A stretch of 64,000 nt of DNA from Bacillota bacterium (lineage in GTDB: Bacteria > Bacillota > Clostridia > Christensenellales > Christensenellaceae), in NCBI GenBank assembly GCA_023393165.1, contig JAEWMJ010000054.1, positions 11,700 to 75,699 of the forward strand. The letters run 5' to 3'. Positions 41,968-51,549 of the stretch are shown here, piece by piece (positions within the stretch are counted from its first letter, which is position 1; every line of letters starts with the position of its first letter). The translations under genes were made by a program, and so were the position numbers. Under the pieces are notes generated by a model. The model saw only the letters and a program-made list of their open reading frames with translations. It made no database searches and was not told the origin of the DNA.

Positions 41968-43236
41968 CTAGAACTTGGCACCGCATTCGGGACAAAACTT
42001 CGGGACCTCGCCCTCGGGCTTGTAGCCGCATTTTGGGCACGCCGCACCGTCCCTGGGTTTGCCGCATTTCGGGCAGAATTTAGCGTCCGCACTGTTGACG
42101 GCCCCGCATGCACATTTCCATCCTTCCTGCTTAATAGGTTTGCCGCATTCCGTGCAAAATTTAGCGCCTGCGCTGTTGACGGCTCCGCACGAACATTTCC
42201 ATCCGCCCTGCGCGCCGCCGGTCTGGGCGGCCTGCTGCTGCATCTGGGCCTGATTGCTTTGTGAAAATACCCCGGCAATATTTCCAGCCGCGTTCACGCC
42301 CATGCCCATTCCCATAAAGGCGGCCATGGAGCCTGCTTCATTGGAACCAGCCGATTCAATGCCTCTTGCCATGGCTCCCTGCACATAGCCCTCGCGCACG
42401 CTCGGATTTTCTAGCATTGCGCCCTGGTTGCGCATGTTGATGAGTTTCTGGGATTCCTCATCATAGGATATGCTTGCAATACCCACGGACTGGATTTCCA
42501 TGCCGCGCATCTTCTTCCAATCCTCGTCCAGCGTTGTGCTCATGTACTTGCTCAGTTCCCGGCCCTTGGATGCCACATAAGATATCCGCACGCCGTCGGC
42601 AGACATCTGGTTGATGGTGCTTTGAATGGCTTCCAGAAACTCGCTTAAATATTGTTCGTTGATATCGGCGATATCCACCCGCACGGAATTGCGCGGAATG
42701 GCCTCGGCATAAAACCTCAGGGGATCCGTGATTTTTATGGAATAGGTGCCGTGCGCTCTTAGGAAAAGCTCCGCATTGTAAAAATTATCAAAATAATTGA
42801 TCGGGTTGTGCGTTCCGAATTTAATGCCCTTTATTTCCTGAAGGTTGATATAAAAAACCTGCTGTTTGCTGGAAGGCACTCCGCCGAACTTGATCCTGGA
42901 AAACGATTCCTTGATGGAATCGCCGAATTGTCCGTTGAACATGGAGGGAACGGTATTGTTGTCCACCTTGTAGTATCCTGGTTCCGAACTGTAATCCACA
43001 ACCTTGCCGCCGTCAACCAGCATCATGAACTGGTTATCGTAAACATGGATGATCGAACCGTCCGAAATAACGTCTTCCGTGCCGCGCCTGTTGCTGCTGC
43101 GCGCGTCCTCTTTGCGGACAAATACGCCTTTGGTAAATACCACCTGGTCGTTCATATTATCCGGTTCAATGACTTCCTGCCATTGATCGGCCAGGCCGCC
43201 GCCAACCGCTCCGAAAAAAGCTTTAATGATACCCAT
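41968..43236 (-). CDS. SPFH-domain protein with tandem zinc ribbons (YdjI-like)
   Basis: 422 residues. SPFH/virion-core-like domain at about 25-290 (VVFTKGVFVRKED, INYFDNFYNAELFLRAHGTYSIKI), a Met/Ala/Gly linker, and three C-terminal zinc ribbons. Two of these are near-identical copies opening GWKCSCGAVNSAGAKFC and GWKCACGAVNSADAKFC, matching a DNA duplication at about 42059-42205. It is the first gene of the operon. SPFH proteins form oligomers at stressed membranes. PspA, the usual partner in Bacillus, is not in the window. Confidence 0.9.
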   Translation of the reverse strand: MGIIKAFFGAVGGGLADQWQEVIEPDNMNDQVVFTKGVFVRKEDARSSNRRGTEDVISDGSIIHVYDNQFMMLVDGGKVVDYSSEPGYYKVDNNTVPSMFNGQFGDSIKESFSRIKFGGVPSSKQQVFYINLQEIKGIKFGTHNPINYFDNFYNAELFLRAHGTYSIKITDPLRFYAEAIPRNSVRVDIADINEQYLSEFLEAIQSTINQMSADGVRISYVASKGRELSKYMSTTLDEDWKKMRGMEIQSVGIASISYDEESQKLINMRNQGAMLENPSVREGYVQGAMARGIESAGSNEAGSMAAFMGMGMGVNAAGNIAGVFSQSNQAQMQQQAAQTGGAQGGWKCSCGAVNSAGAKFCTECGKPIKQEGWKCACGAVNSADAKFCPKCGKPRDGAACPKCGYKPEGEVPKFCPECGAKF

Positions 43237-44420
43237 AATAACCCTCCGTTTTAGTATTTTAAATAAAATGTTTGAACTTTGCCATGAAACTACAAAACCA
43301 TTATATATGATAAAACCGGAAAAAACTACAATATTTAATGAAACGCTTCCTTATGTATATCGGACAGTCAGAGCCTTTATCTCCGGTTCATACGCAATCT
43401 GCTGTCCCATAGTTCAAGTTATTCATATATATGATATATATTCCTATATTGTAAATAACAGGCGGATCAAAAAACACTTTTCATAAACGCACTCTTTTAT
43501 AATAATAACTAACAAACCCAAAAAATCATGAAGGTAAAATTTCACAAGCTGTTTTTATCAGTCGGATTAAAATTCGGCGGTAAGCAGCGCTGAGTTTAAG
43601 AGCAATGGTTAAAGTAGATATAAAAATACACGAACTCCACTGGAAATGTGGATTCAACCATAAGGCCGGTCAGGTCTTTGGAAGAATCCGTATTCTTTTT
43701 TAACAGAAAATCCGTTCTTTTTAGCATCAGCTGGGCGTTTCACATACATTTTTTAATTCCCGAACTGTTTTTTATTTTATAAAAATCGAACCAGAAAATG
43801 GATCATACAGACAAAATAATAAAAATTGCTTTAAACTTTTGGGATTTATTTCCGATAGATAAGATGGAATACTTCATGCCTGCGGTCCCTTAAACCAGGC
43901 CGGGCTTTACATGCTGGAAAGGCGGGATGCAGCTATACAAGATATAAGTTTTTTGAGAGACGAGTAAACGGATTGAATTGGTAAAGTAAAATGTTTTAAA
44001 AAAATAATGCCGGAAATGATGCAGCTGTTTTGGACTTGAAGAGGCATTGAATTTTAATAAGTCTCATATCATTAAGACTGCTTTTAAAATTGTACAACCT
44101 GGATAAACCCAAAATCAAGTATCCTATAATCTTTACTGTCAGAAGAACTGGTAAATATTTTTCTTATCTTTGCTCCTGAATTTTTACAAGAAAAATTATT
44201 AGAACCTGCTGTCCGGCATTCTGAGTTTGTTTCGGTTACAGAAAGGTGTCTTTTTGCATATCTGAATTTTTAAAGACTGGAGGGTTCAAAACAAATCGGT
44301 GTGGCACGGCTGTAACAGCGGTTATGCAAGAAGAAACGAAAAGAAACCAGGCAAGGTTTCAACTTGTTTTCTGTAAAATAAATTTAAAAATTATGATGGA
44401 GAAAAAATGGGAGACATAAA
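43237..44420. other. Long non-coding gap, 1.18 kb
   Basis: AT-rich, with no convincing gene on either strand. A plus-strand open stretch at about 43866-43966 (GILHACGPLNQAGLYMLERR) lacks a start and ribosome binding site and may be a gene remnant. A small hairpin GAAACC/GGTTTC lies at about 44344-44361, 60 bases before the chemoreceptor start. I could not match the region to a known riboswitch. Confidence 0.6.
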
Positions 44421-46745
44421 ATGAAACGGTTTAATAATTTAAAAATCGGCACAAAACTGACCGCGGGATTTCTGATAGTCGCGGTAATTGCCGGAATAGT
44501 GGGGTTGCTCGGCCTCATGAATCTGAATAAGGTATTCAGCCAGAGCGAACGCCTCTATAAAGAAAATGCATTGGGTATCGATTATATGGGGAATGCGTCT
44601 ATCTATTATCAGCGCCTGCGTTACAATGCCCTTAAAATGGACTTGCTGGAAGACGACAGCGCTTTTCAAACCAGTATAGATAAAATAGACCAATTCACCG
44701 GGCTGGTGGACGAGAACTTAACGAAGTATGAAGCGGGAATCACAACGGAGGAAGACAGAACCACGCTTAACGAAATAAAGTCGCTTTTTGAACAGTATAA
44801 ATCCCTGATCGGTCAGGCTGTTGAATTGGCCAAGGCCGGGAAAATGAGCGAATCCGAAGCAATCATTACGTACGGCGCGCAAGCCGTAGGCGATAAATTA
44901 CAGGCGGATTTTGACACCGCGTTTGCATATAACGAGAAAAGCGCGCAGAACAGATTTGATCAAAATATCCAGATAAAGAATCAGTCCACGCTTACAATGA
45001 TCATTGCGGTGGGAATAGGCGTGATTGCGGCGATCCTGCTCGGGATCCTGATTTCAAGGTCAATCAGCAAACCGATGAGAAAAATGGTTGCCGCGGCCGA
45101 TAAATTGGCGTCCGGCGATACCGGTGTGACGCTTGACATCAGCTCAAAGGATGAAGTGGGAATACTCGCAAGATCGTTTGGAAGCGTTGTCGCCGCAATT
45201 AAAAAACTGACGGCGGATACCAATATGCTGGTTGAGGCGGTAAAGGAAGGAAGGCTCTCCGTGCGGGCCGACGAATCCGGGCATGAAGGCGATTACCGCA
45301 AGGTGGTTGATGGCCTGAATAATACCCTGGATGCCTTCATGCAGCCTTTCAGCGTCGTTGCGCAACAATTGGATCTGATTTCGAAGGGATTGTCCTCGGA
45401 TCTGCTGGATACAGATATGTACCGCGGGGATTTTAAAATCATTATTGAGAATATAAATACGGTAAGGATTTCTCTGAGGGAACTGGTAAATGATTCACTG
45501 ATGCTATCCGGAGCTGCGGTGGAAGGAAAACTTGAGACGCGCGCGGATGCGGAAAAACATCAGGGAGGGTACAAAAGCATCATAGAAGGCTTTAATCATA
45601 CACTGGACGCCATAACCCATCCGGTAAGCGAGGCATCGGCCGTGCTGGCGGAAATAGCCCATGGCAATCTGAATGTAACTATGAACGGCGATTACAAGGG
45701 AGACCATGCGATCATCAAGAACGCGCTGAACGAGACCATCAATGCAATCAAAGGCTATATCATTGAAATCGATGATGTACTTGGACGGATGGCGCTGGGA
45801 GATATGACGGTTGAAATCACCTCCGAGTATAAAGGTGATTTTGTACAGCTTAAAAATTCCATCAATCTGATTGCAGCGGATCTGAACGATATTCTGGCGG
45901 GTATAAACACTGCGGCTGACCAGGTTTCCGCCGGAGCTTCGCAGGTGTCAAGCGGCAATCAGGAAATCTCACAGGGGGCGGCCGAACAGGCAAGCTCAAT
46001 AGAGGAATTAACGGCATCAATAACACAAATTGCCGAAGAAACAAGCCGCAACGCGGAGAATTCCAAAAAATCAAATGAAATGGCAATGGAAGCAAAGAAA
46101 GCGGCCGAGGATGGAAACCTGCAGATGAAGGATATGCTTCTTTCCATGCAAGAAATCAATGAATCATCCGGGAATATCTCAAAAATCATAAAAGTAATAG
46201 ACGATATTGCGTTCCAGACGAATATTCTGGCCCTGAATGCGGCGGTGGAAGCGGCGCGCGCAGGCGTTCACGGCAAAGGGTTTGCCGTGGTGGCGGAAGA
46301 GGTGAGAAACCTGGCTGCCCGAAGCGCGGACGCGGCAAAGGAGACCGCTGAACTGATCGAAGGCTCCGTCAGAAAGGTCGAAGCCGGAACAAAGATTGCG
46401 CAGGATACGGCGTCCGCATTGACCAGGATAGTAAAAAACGTTGAGAATACCGTGGAGATCGGCGAGCAAATTGCGGTTTCGTCGGGCGAGCAGGCGGCGG
46501 GTATTGCGCAGGTTAACCAGGGAATCGAGCAGATGTCCCAGGTTGTGCAGACAAATTCCGCGTCGGCTCAGGAAGGCGCCGCTGCCAGCCAGGAATTATC
46601 CGGACAGGCGGAATTACTGAAAGAAAAGATCGGCCGGTTTAAACTCAAAGGAAGACCGGATCAATCCGCTCCGGGCCTTTCGGGTAATGAGGTTACATTT
46701 GCTGAAGATAAAGAATCAGAGGCAGCTTTAACCGAAAAGTATTGA
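44421..46745 (+). CDS. Methyl-accepting chemotaxis protein with poly-HAMP array
   Basis: 774 residues. Transmembrane helix 1 at about 12-33, a four-helix-bundle ligand domain (35-185), helix 2 at about 192-212, then a canonical HAMP (213-265) followed by four more HAMP-like units, each with a G-x-L and a Y-G-N pattern (EGRLSVRADESGHEGDY, EGKLETRADAEKHQGGY, HGNLNVTMNGDYKGDH, LGDMTVEITSEYKGDF). The signalling hairpin tip is IDDIAFQTNILALNAAVEAARAG near 600. It has no CheB/CheR docking pentapeptide at the end. GGAG precedes the ATG weakly. Confidence 0.92.
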   Translation: MKRFNNLKIGTKLTAGFLIVAVIAGIVGLLGLMNLNKVFSQSERLYKENALGIDYMGNASIYYQRLRYNALKMDLLEDDSAFQTSIDKIDQFTGLVDENLTKYEAGITTEEDRTTLNEIKSLFEQYKSLIGQAVELAKAGKMSESEAIITYGAQAVGDKLQADFDTAFAYNEKSAQNRFDQNIQIKNQSTLTMIIAVGIGVIAAILLGILISRSISKPMRKMVAAADKLASGDTGVTLDISSKDEVGILARSFGSVVAAIKKLTADTNMLVEAVKEGRLSVRADESGHEGDYRKVVDGLNNTLDAFMQPFSVVAQQLDLISKGLSSDLLDTDMYRGDFKIIIENINTVRISLRELVNDSLMLSGAAVEGKLETRADAEKHQGGYKSIIEGFNHTLDAITHPVSEASAVLAEIAHGNLNVTMNGDYKGDHAIIKNALNETINAIKGYIIEIDDVLGRMALGDMTVEITSEYKGDFVQLKNSINLIAADLNDILAGINTAADQVSAGASQVSSGNQEISQGAAEQASSIEELTASITQIAEETSRNAENSKKSNEMAMEAKKAAEDGNLQMKDMLLSMQEINESSGNISKIIKVIDDIAFQTNILALNAAVEAARAGVHGKGFAVVAEEVRNLAARSADAAKETAELIEGSVRKVEAGTKIAQDTASALTRIVKNVENTVEIGEQIAVSSGEQAAGIAQVNQGIEQMSQVVQTNSASAQEGAAASQELSGQAELLKEKIGRFKLKGRPDQSAPGLSGNEVTFAEDKESEAALTEKY

Positions 46746-46793
46746 GACGGATATGCAGGCGTCGGTTTAAGGGGCATTTATAAACAGAAAAAG

Positions 46794-46829
46794 AGGATTC
46801 CCGGGCAGCAGGGAATCCTTCGTTTTTTA
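46794..46829 (+). terminator. Terminator of the chemoreceptor gene
   Basis: AGGATTCCC, an 8-base loop, GGGAATCCT, TCG and TTTTTT. Confidence 0.9.
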
Positions 46830-46868
46830 GTGAGTATAAAAAAATCCATGATTGATAACTGCCCCAAG

Positions 46869-48707
46869 TTAAATCCCTAATTCCCTTATATCCGGAAGAG
46901 CCGCTTCCGCCTGTTTATCCTTGAGAGCCTTTTTTATTCTGCGGCTAAGGGCATAATTGCATGTGCCTGCAACCGGACACCGGCCGCAGTTAAAGCAACT
47001 TGTCTCGGGATAGAATTTTTCAATAATATGCCCCGGATCTTTCATTTTATCGCATACGTCGCTCGCGATTTTCTCCGGATAAAATAAATGAAGAATGGAA
47101 TCTATTCTATCGGCTGTAACTCCTTGGGCAGCCGCCGACGCATAATGGGCTAAGCAGCGGTAATATTTATCTTGGTCGGAACCGAAATAATAGTTTGCAA
47201 ACTTCATCCACATGAGTGCTGCCTCCTTAAAGTTTCCAAGCTTGTATAGGCAGACGCTCAGCAAAAAAAGATGTTCAAAGGGCATTCCGACAAATTTGTC
47301 ACTGTACTCCACCCCGGCCATCATGAAAAAAGAAAGTTCGTTCAAGGCATTTTGCCTGGCCATTAAATAATCTGCCAGAATTTTAATATTTTCATCCGGC
47401 GTATTATGGAGATTTCTTACTACCTGTCGGAGCCTCATCTCCAGTTCGGCATTTTTTAGGACAGACAAATCTACCCGGTACATTTCACTGACCCCCGGAA
47501 CAATGACATGGTAGGAAGGAAATCCAAGATAAGAAACATCCCTGATCAGAACGTCATATCCATCCAAAATAATGGTTTGCAGCATGGATTTCAGTAAATC
47601 GCCGTTGGATTTTCCTGCTGTGTCCGGAAAGGGTGAAAATTCATAATCTGCTTTTTGGTTGAACGTCTCCAGCGGATATTGTCCCAGGCCCAGCTTTGTT
47701 ATGTTTAACAAATTTTCTTCAGGATCCACTTCAGCCGGGTCCATTGCGGGGTCAAATATCAGATAACTGAGTCCTGTAAATGCTTCCAGGTTTTTTCCCT
47801 GCAGCGCTTCACTGAATGCCCTTTCCAGAGCAATTTCGAAATCAGGGTGAGCGCCAAACTTCATGCCGTAACTCTGCCTTCTTTTATCAATAATTATCAG
47901 TGCGACAACCGGATACTTCCCGCCAAGAGAACCATCCTTCACCATTACCTTATAACGTCCCTCATTTTCGATATTCTTTATAGTTTTATAGAGCTTTTCA
48001 TATCTCATCAAATACCAGTCGGGTACATTGGGGAGACTTATTTTTTCTTTGAATATCTTTATGTTGACAAACCTTTCAAAAATTTCCGAAATGCCCTGTA
48101 CCAGCGTTTCCTCCGGTGTGTTTCCCGCACACATCCCATTGGTATAATATAACCTTCTGGAAAGAGAATATGGGATGTATTCATACCGTTTATGCAGCAC
48201 GCTGTAATATGTAATAGTAAGGAAATTGTCGCCAAAAAACCTGTTGGGAATCTTCCATAAATTCATTTTGTCTGTTTTGCTCAAATGTCCGTAAAGTTTT
48301 CTTTGTTCTTCATCGCCATTAAATTGCAAAAGCATCTCAACAAAAGCGTTTCCGGAGTCCGCCAGTTCGGCGGCGCTCATTATTTTTTCGTCGGGAGCGA
48401 CGATAAAACCTCTATACTTAAGTACATCATCTTCAAAATCGCCTGAACTCAATGAATCATTTTGGAGCCTCTCCATAAATTCCGCGTAGGCGCTTGCCCG
48501 GGCGAATTCTTTTGTTGCGCCCTTGCCATTTGTGGAAAATTCGCTGGAGCCCCTGATGTTTACGCTTAGAGTATAAAAACCGCCGACTTTAGTATCTGTC
48601 CAATTTTCCTCGAGCACTAATCCCAAACCTTTTAAAATAGTTTTAATGTTTTTCACTGTTTCTTCCGGTGTCTGCTCCTTATACTTGCTTTCTCTGGAAG
48701 CCTGCAT
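46869..48707 (-). CDS. ycaO: YcaO-family protein of the E. coli YcaO type
   Basis: 612 residues. The YcaO ATP-binding core is visible: STNGKGATKEFARASAYAEF, YYTNGMCAGNTPEETLVQ, SEIFERFV, DGSLGGKYPVVA and FGAHPDFEIALERA. The whole length and the helical C-terminal region resemble E. coli YcaO, the factor tied to RimO methylthiolation of ribosomal protein S12, rather than RiPP cyclodehydratases. The C-terminus adds a Cys cluster CFNCGRCPVAGTC (CxxCxxCx5C), which could bind metal. No precursor peptide was found nearby. Its ribosome binding site lies in an inverted repeat (48717-48781). Confidence 0.88.
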   Translation of the reverse strand: MQASRESKYKEQTPEETVKNIKTILKGLGLVLEENWTDTKVGGFYTLSVNIRGSSEFSTNGKGATKEFARASAYAEFMERLQNDSLSSGDFEDDVLKYRGFIVAPDEKIMSAAELADSGNAFVEMLLQFNGDEEQRKLYGHLSKTDKMNLWKIPNRFFGDNFLTITYYSVLHKRYEYIPYSLSRRLYYTNGMCAGNTPEETLVQGISEIFERFVNIKIFKEKISLPNVPDWYLMRYEKLYKTIKNIENEGRYKVMVKDGSLGGKYPVVALIIIDKRRQSYGMKFGAHPDFEIALERAFSEALQGKNLEAFTGLSYLIFDPAMDPAEVDPEENLLNITKLGLGQYPLETFNQKADYEFSPFPDTAGKSNGDLLKSMLQTIILDGYDVLIRDVSYLGFPSYHVIVPGVSEMYRVDLSVLKNAELEMRLRQVVRNLHNTPDENIKILADYLMARQNALNELSFFMMAGVEYSDKFVGMPFEHLFLLSVCLYKLGNFKEAALMWMKFANYYFGSDQDKYYRCLAHYASAAAQGVTADRIDSILHLFYPEKIASDVCDKMKDPGHIIEKFYPETSCFNCGRCPVAGTCNYALSRRIKKALKDKQAEAALPDIRELGI

Positions 48708-48716
48708 TTATTTCAC

Positions 48717-48781
48717 AACCTTTCAATGATACATTTACTGTTATAGACAAAACATAATATTCTTTAAAAAATTGAAAGGTT
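48717..48781 (-). promoter_or_regulatory. Inverted repeat that covers the ycaO ribosome binding site
   Basis: In the minus-strand mRNA AACCUUUCAAU (48781-48771) can pair perfectly with AUUGAAAGGUU (48727-48717) over 11 bases. The second arm holds the GAAAGG ribosome binding site 9 bases before the ATG. The 43-base loop is AU-rich. This could hold translation of ycaO off until the stem opens. Confidence 0.55.
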
Positions 48782-48946
48782 CTATCTAATTACAGGCTTT
48801 CAGTGAATAATATGCATATGTGTTTCTCATAAAAATTTGTAATATAATGGGTTGTGTTTTATAGTATACTTATAATTTGTTTTGCACGAAACGGAAAACC
48901 ACTTGCCTTCGGTAAGGATATATCCATAAAAAAGGAGTAAAGTACT

Positions 48947-50169
48947 ATGAAAAACATAAGTCCGGATGACATAAATACTGTCGCCGTCTATGAAGACCTG
49001 TATGCATATATATCAGGTTGCCGCATTATCAGTACACACAGCCATCATTTCAGCGACGGCCAATATCTTGACGCGAACCTCGAACAATACTGAAGAATTC
49101 TTATGCCGGCTGGATGAGCTCCCCTCCGGCAGCCCTCGACAGCGGCTCCATACGGGAATACTTGCAGACAAACAGGTGCAACAGCTATTTCCGCTGGATT
49201 TTTGCCGGACTTAAAGCGCTTTACGGGCTGGATGTGGAGCCGGAAAATTATCTGGAACTAGACAGGCGTCTGAGCAGGGCGCACAGGGACGGGGCTTACC
49301 ATCTGTCGGTGCTGAAAGACGCGTGCAGCTATGACCGGGTGCTGTTGGACAAGTACGATAATCCGGGCAGCGACAACGGGCACCCCGAGATTTTTTCGCC
49401 GGCTTACCGCATCAACAGGTTGTTTTTCGGATACAGCAGGGAGGCGCGGGATCATAACGGGAACAGTCCTTACGATGTTCCCGGGTTTGAAAATATAAAA
49501 ACGTTTGACGATTATTTGAGTGCTATACGGGACGATATCCGGAAGGCAAAGGCGCGGGGAGCCGTAGCCCTGAAAAACGCCTGTGCCTATGAAAGGAGCC
49601 TTGACTACTGCAAGGTAACAAAAGAGCAGGCGGGGCGGGCGTTTGGAAATCCGGATGCAACCTGGGCGGAAATAAAGGATTTTCAGGATTACGTGATGTT
49701 TGAGTTGGCACGCGCCGCGGAAGAAACGGGACTGCCCATACAGATCCACACGGGGCTGGGAATACTGGACGGCACGCGCCCAATCGGCTTAAGCCGGCTG
49801 ATATCGGAATTCCCGAACGTTAAGTTTGATATTTTTCATGCAGGGTATCCCTGGACCAGCGATACGCTTGCGCTGCTGCACAATTATTCCAATACGTATG
49901 TCGACATCTGTTGGCTGCCGCTGCTGTCCACGCGCGAAGCAAAGGATTTCATCGTAAAGGCCCTTGAAATATCGTCCGTCAAAAGGATTTGCTGGGGATG
50001 CGATACATGGACAAGCGAAGAAAGCATGGGCGCGGTATTTGCGGTAAGGCACGCGCTGGCGGCGGGGCTCTCGGAGATGGTTTTGGACGGCGCGTTTGAC
50101 GCCGGTTACGCGCGTTACGCCGCCCAAAGGATTTTGCATGACAATGCAAAAGAATTGTATGGCCTATAG
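48947..50169 (+). pseudogene. Uronate-isomerase-like amidohydrolase, frameshifted
   Basis: The frame from ATG 48947 (AAGGAG upstream) codes 48 residues with the metal-binding STHSHHF and stops at 49091-49093. The next frame picks up without gap from about 49087 (ILKNSYAGWMSSPPAALDS) and runs to 50169 with an amidohydrolase-2 TIM barrel: QIHTGLGI, HAGYPWTSDT, WGCDTWTSEESMG. One missing base near 49085 would join them. The N-terminal metal ligands are cut off from the catalytic barrel, so the present form should be inactive, unless the base is a sequencing error. Related to glucuronate isomerase and other sugar-acid amidohydrolases. Confidence 0.8.
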
Positions 50170-50290
50170 ATATCCACGCGCGCTATATTTTATTGTGAAG
50201 AGAAAAAACGCTTGTTAATACGATTTTGAAGTTGGCTGCCTCATGACTGTGGGGTCCGTCTTATAGATGTCCGCTATTGAAGGTGATATT

Positions 50291-50890
50291 TTAAATCATT
50301 GGTTTCTTTAAGCATTTCATGTAAACAAGATGATTTACTCCGCTCCGTTTGCTGTGCTTTTGCTTTATGCGCATAAATTCGGTGAACCCAAGCTTTTCAT
50401 ATAGTTTTACAGCATTTGTGTTCGTATCGGCAACCTCTAAGACGTATGTTTCATAGGGAGTGATATGAAATATATCATTGATGATTAAAGTTGCCACGCC
50501 CTGTCCCCTATATTTTGACGCGGTGGCGACAAACTCAACCATACCCATGCCCTTTTCTATTTCAAACGGATATTGTTTTTCTTCAAATTCTTTTTTTAAT
50601 ATGAAATAGGTAATTGTTCCCATGATTAAACCCAAATGCTTTTTAAGTTTTTTACTGTCCAGCCGTACCGATGGAATTTTTCCATCTGTGCATGCTGCGA
50701 TTCCCGCAATGTCATCATCTATGACAGCAATATGAAAAACCGCAGGATTAAACATATGTTCAAAGGCTTTTACCAGTTTTCCTTTATCTTTCGAAAAGTA
50801 GTTTAGCCATTGATAAAATCCATCAACAAATATTTCGCTGATTTTCATTCTGGTTTGATTATCAAATTTGCTGAACCGAATGGTTTTCAT
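50291..50890 (-). CDS. GNAT-family N-acetyltransferase
   Basis: About 199 residues. The acetyl-CoA loop is visible in VEFVATASKYRGQGVATLII (the Q/RxxGxG pattern), followed by LEVADTNTNAVKLYEKLGFTEF, the usual C-terminal signature. The start is uncertain: ATG 50890 (MKTIRFSKF) looks natural but has no strong ribosome binding site, and an in-frame ATG lies at 50920. Substrate unknown. It stands alone and is richer in A and T than the genes before 50 kb. Confidence 0.85.
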   Translation of the reverse strand: MKTIRFSKFDNQTRMKISEIFVDGFYQWLNYFSKDKGKLVKAFEHMFNPAVFHIAVIDDDIAGIAACTDGKIPSVRLDSKKLKKHLGLIMGTITYFILKKEFEEKQYPFEIEKGMGMVEFVATASKYRGQGVATLIINDIFHITPYETYVLEVADTNTNAVKLYEKLGFTEFMRIKQKHSKRSGVNHLVYMKCLKKPMI

Positions 50891-51113
50891 TCTTATATTC
50901 ATCCGTATGCTTGCAGCCATGATTTTTATTATGCAGGGCTAATTCTTCAACAGTATACTATACCTAAGCAAAAATTTCAAATAATCTGTACTATACATGT
51001 TTTGCATGAATATTTAGAGTTGAAATGTAAACCGAAAGTAACATGGAATGTTGTTTTTGTTTGGTAGATTGTCCGGAAAAGTACTGTATAATGATACAAA
51101 GGATGTGACAAAT

Positions 51114-51545
51114 ATGATAAATACGAATTTAAGAAACTTGCGGAAAAGACTGAAATATATACAGGAAGAAGTTGCGGATAAGATTGGCGTTTCAAGGCAG
51201 GCGGTTGCAAAATGGGAGAACGGAGAAACGGTGCCAGATATCAATAATTGTTTGGCCCTGGCGAAATTATATGACGTGACATTGGATGATCTGGTGAATT
51301 ATACGGAGGATAAAGGGGGAGCGGAAATTCAATCAAAAGGAAAACACATATTTGGATGGGTAACTGTCGGTGAACGGGGACAAATTGTGATCCCTAAAAA
51401 AGCCAGAGAGATATTTAATATTCATCCGGGAGACAGATTACTGGTTCTGGGTGACGAGGCGCAGGGAATTGCCCTGCCGAAGTATGATAAATTTATGCAT
51501 TTTGTAGAAGCTATATATCAGGCTGATGAATGCAGAGAGGAGTAA
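51114..51545 (+). CDS. XRE-type regulator fused to an AbrB-like domain
   Basis: 143 residues. XRE helix-turn-helix at about 4-58 (LRNLRKRLKYIQEEVADKIGVSRQAVAKWENG). From about 77 an AbrB/SpoVT-type swapped-hairpin domain (GWVTVGERGQIVIPKKAREIFNIHPGDRLLVLGD). Both are DNA-binding domains, so the protein may bind two half-sites or use AbrB for multimerisation. The start ATG 51114 has AAAGGATG 8 bases upstream. It ends 4 bases before the hydrolase gene, which it probably controls. Confidence 0.9.
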   Translation: MINTNLRNLRKRLKYIQEEVADKIGVSRQAVAKWENGETVPDINNCLALAKLYDVTLDDLVNYTEDKGGAEIQSKGKHIFGWVTVGERGQIVIPKKAREIFNIHPGDRLLVLGDEAQGIALPKYDKFMHFVEAIYQADECREE

Positions 51546-51549
51546 TTGA

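Noticed and set aside
43237..44420. Cyclic-di-GMP or other known riboswitch in front of the chemoreceptor
   Set aside because: I compared by eye with the GEMM core and other common cores and found no match.
46869..48707. RiPP (azoline peptide) gene cluster around ycaO
   Set aside because: No precursor-like small gene, partner E1/dehydrogenase or exporter was seen, and the protein follows the E. coli YcaO pattern.
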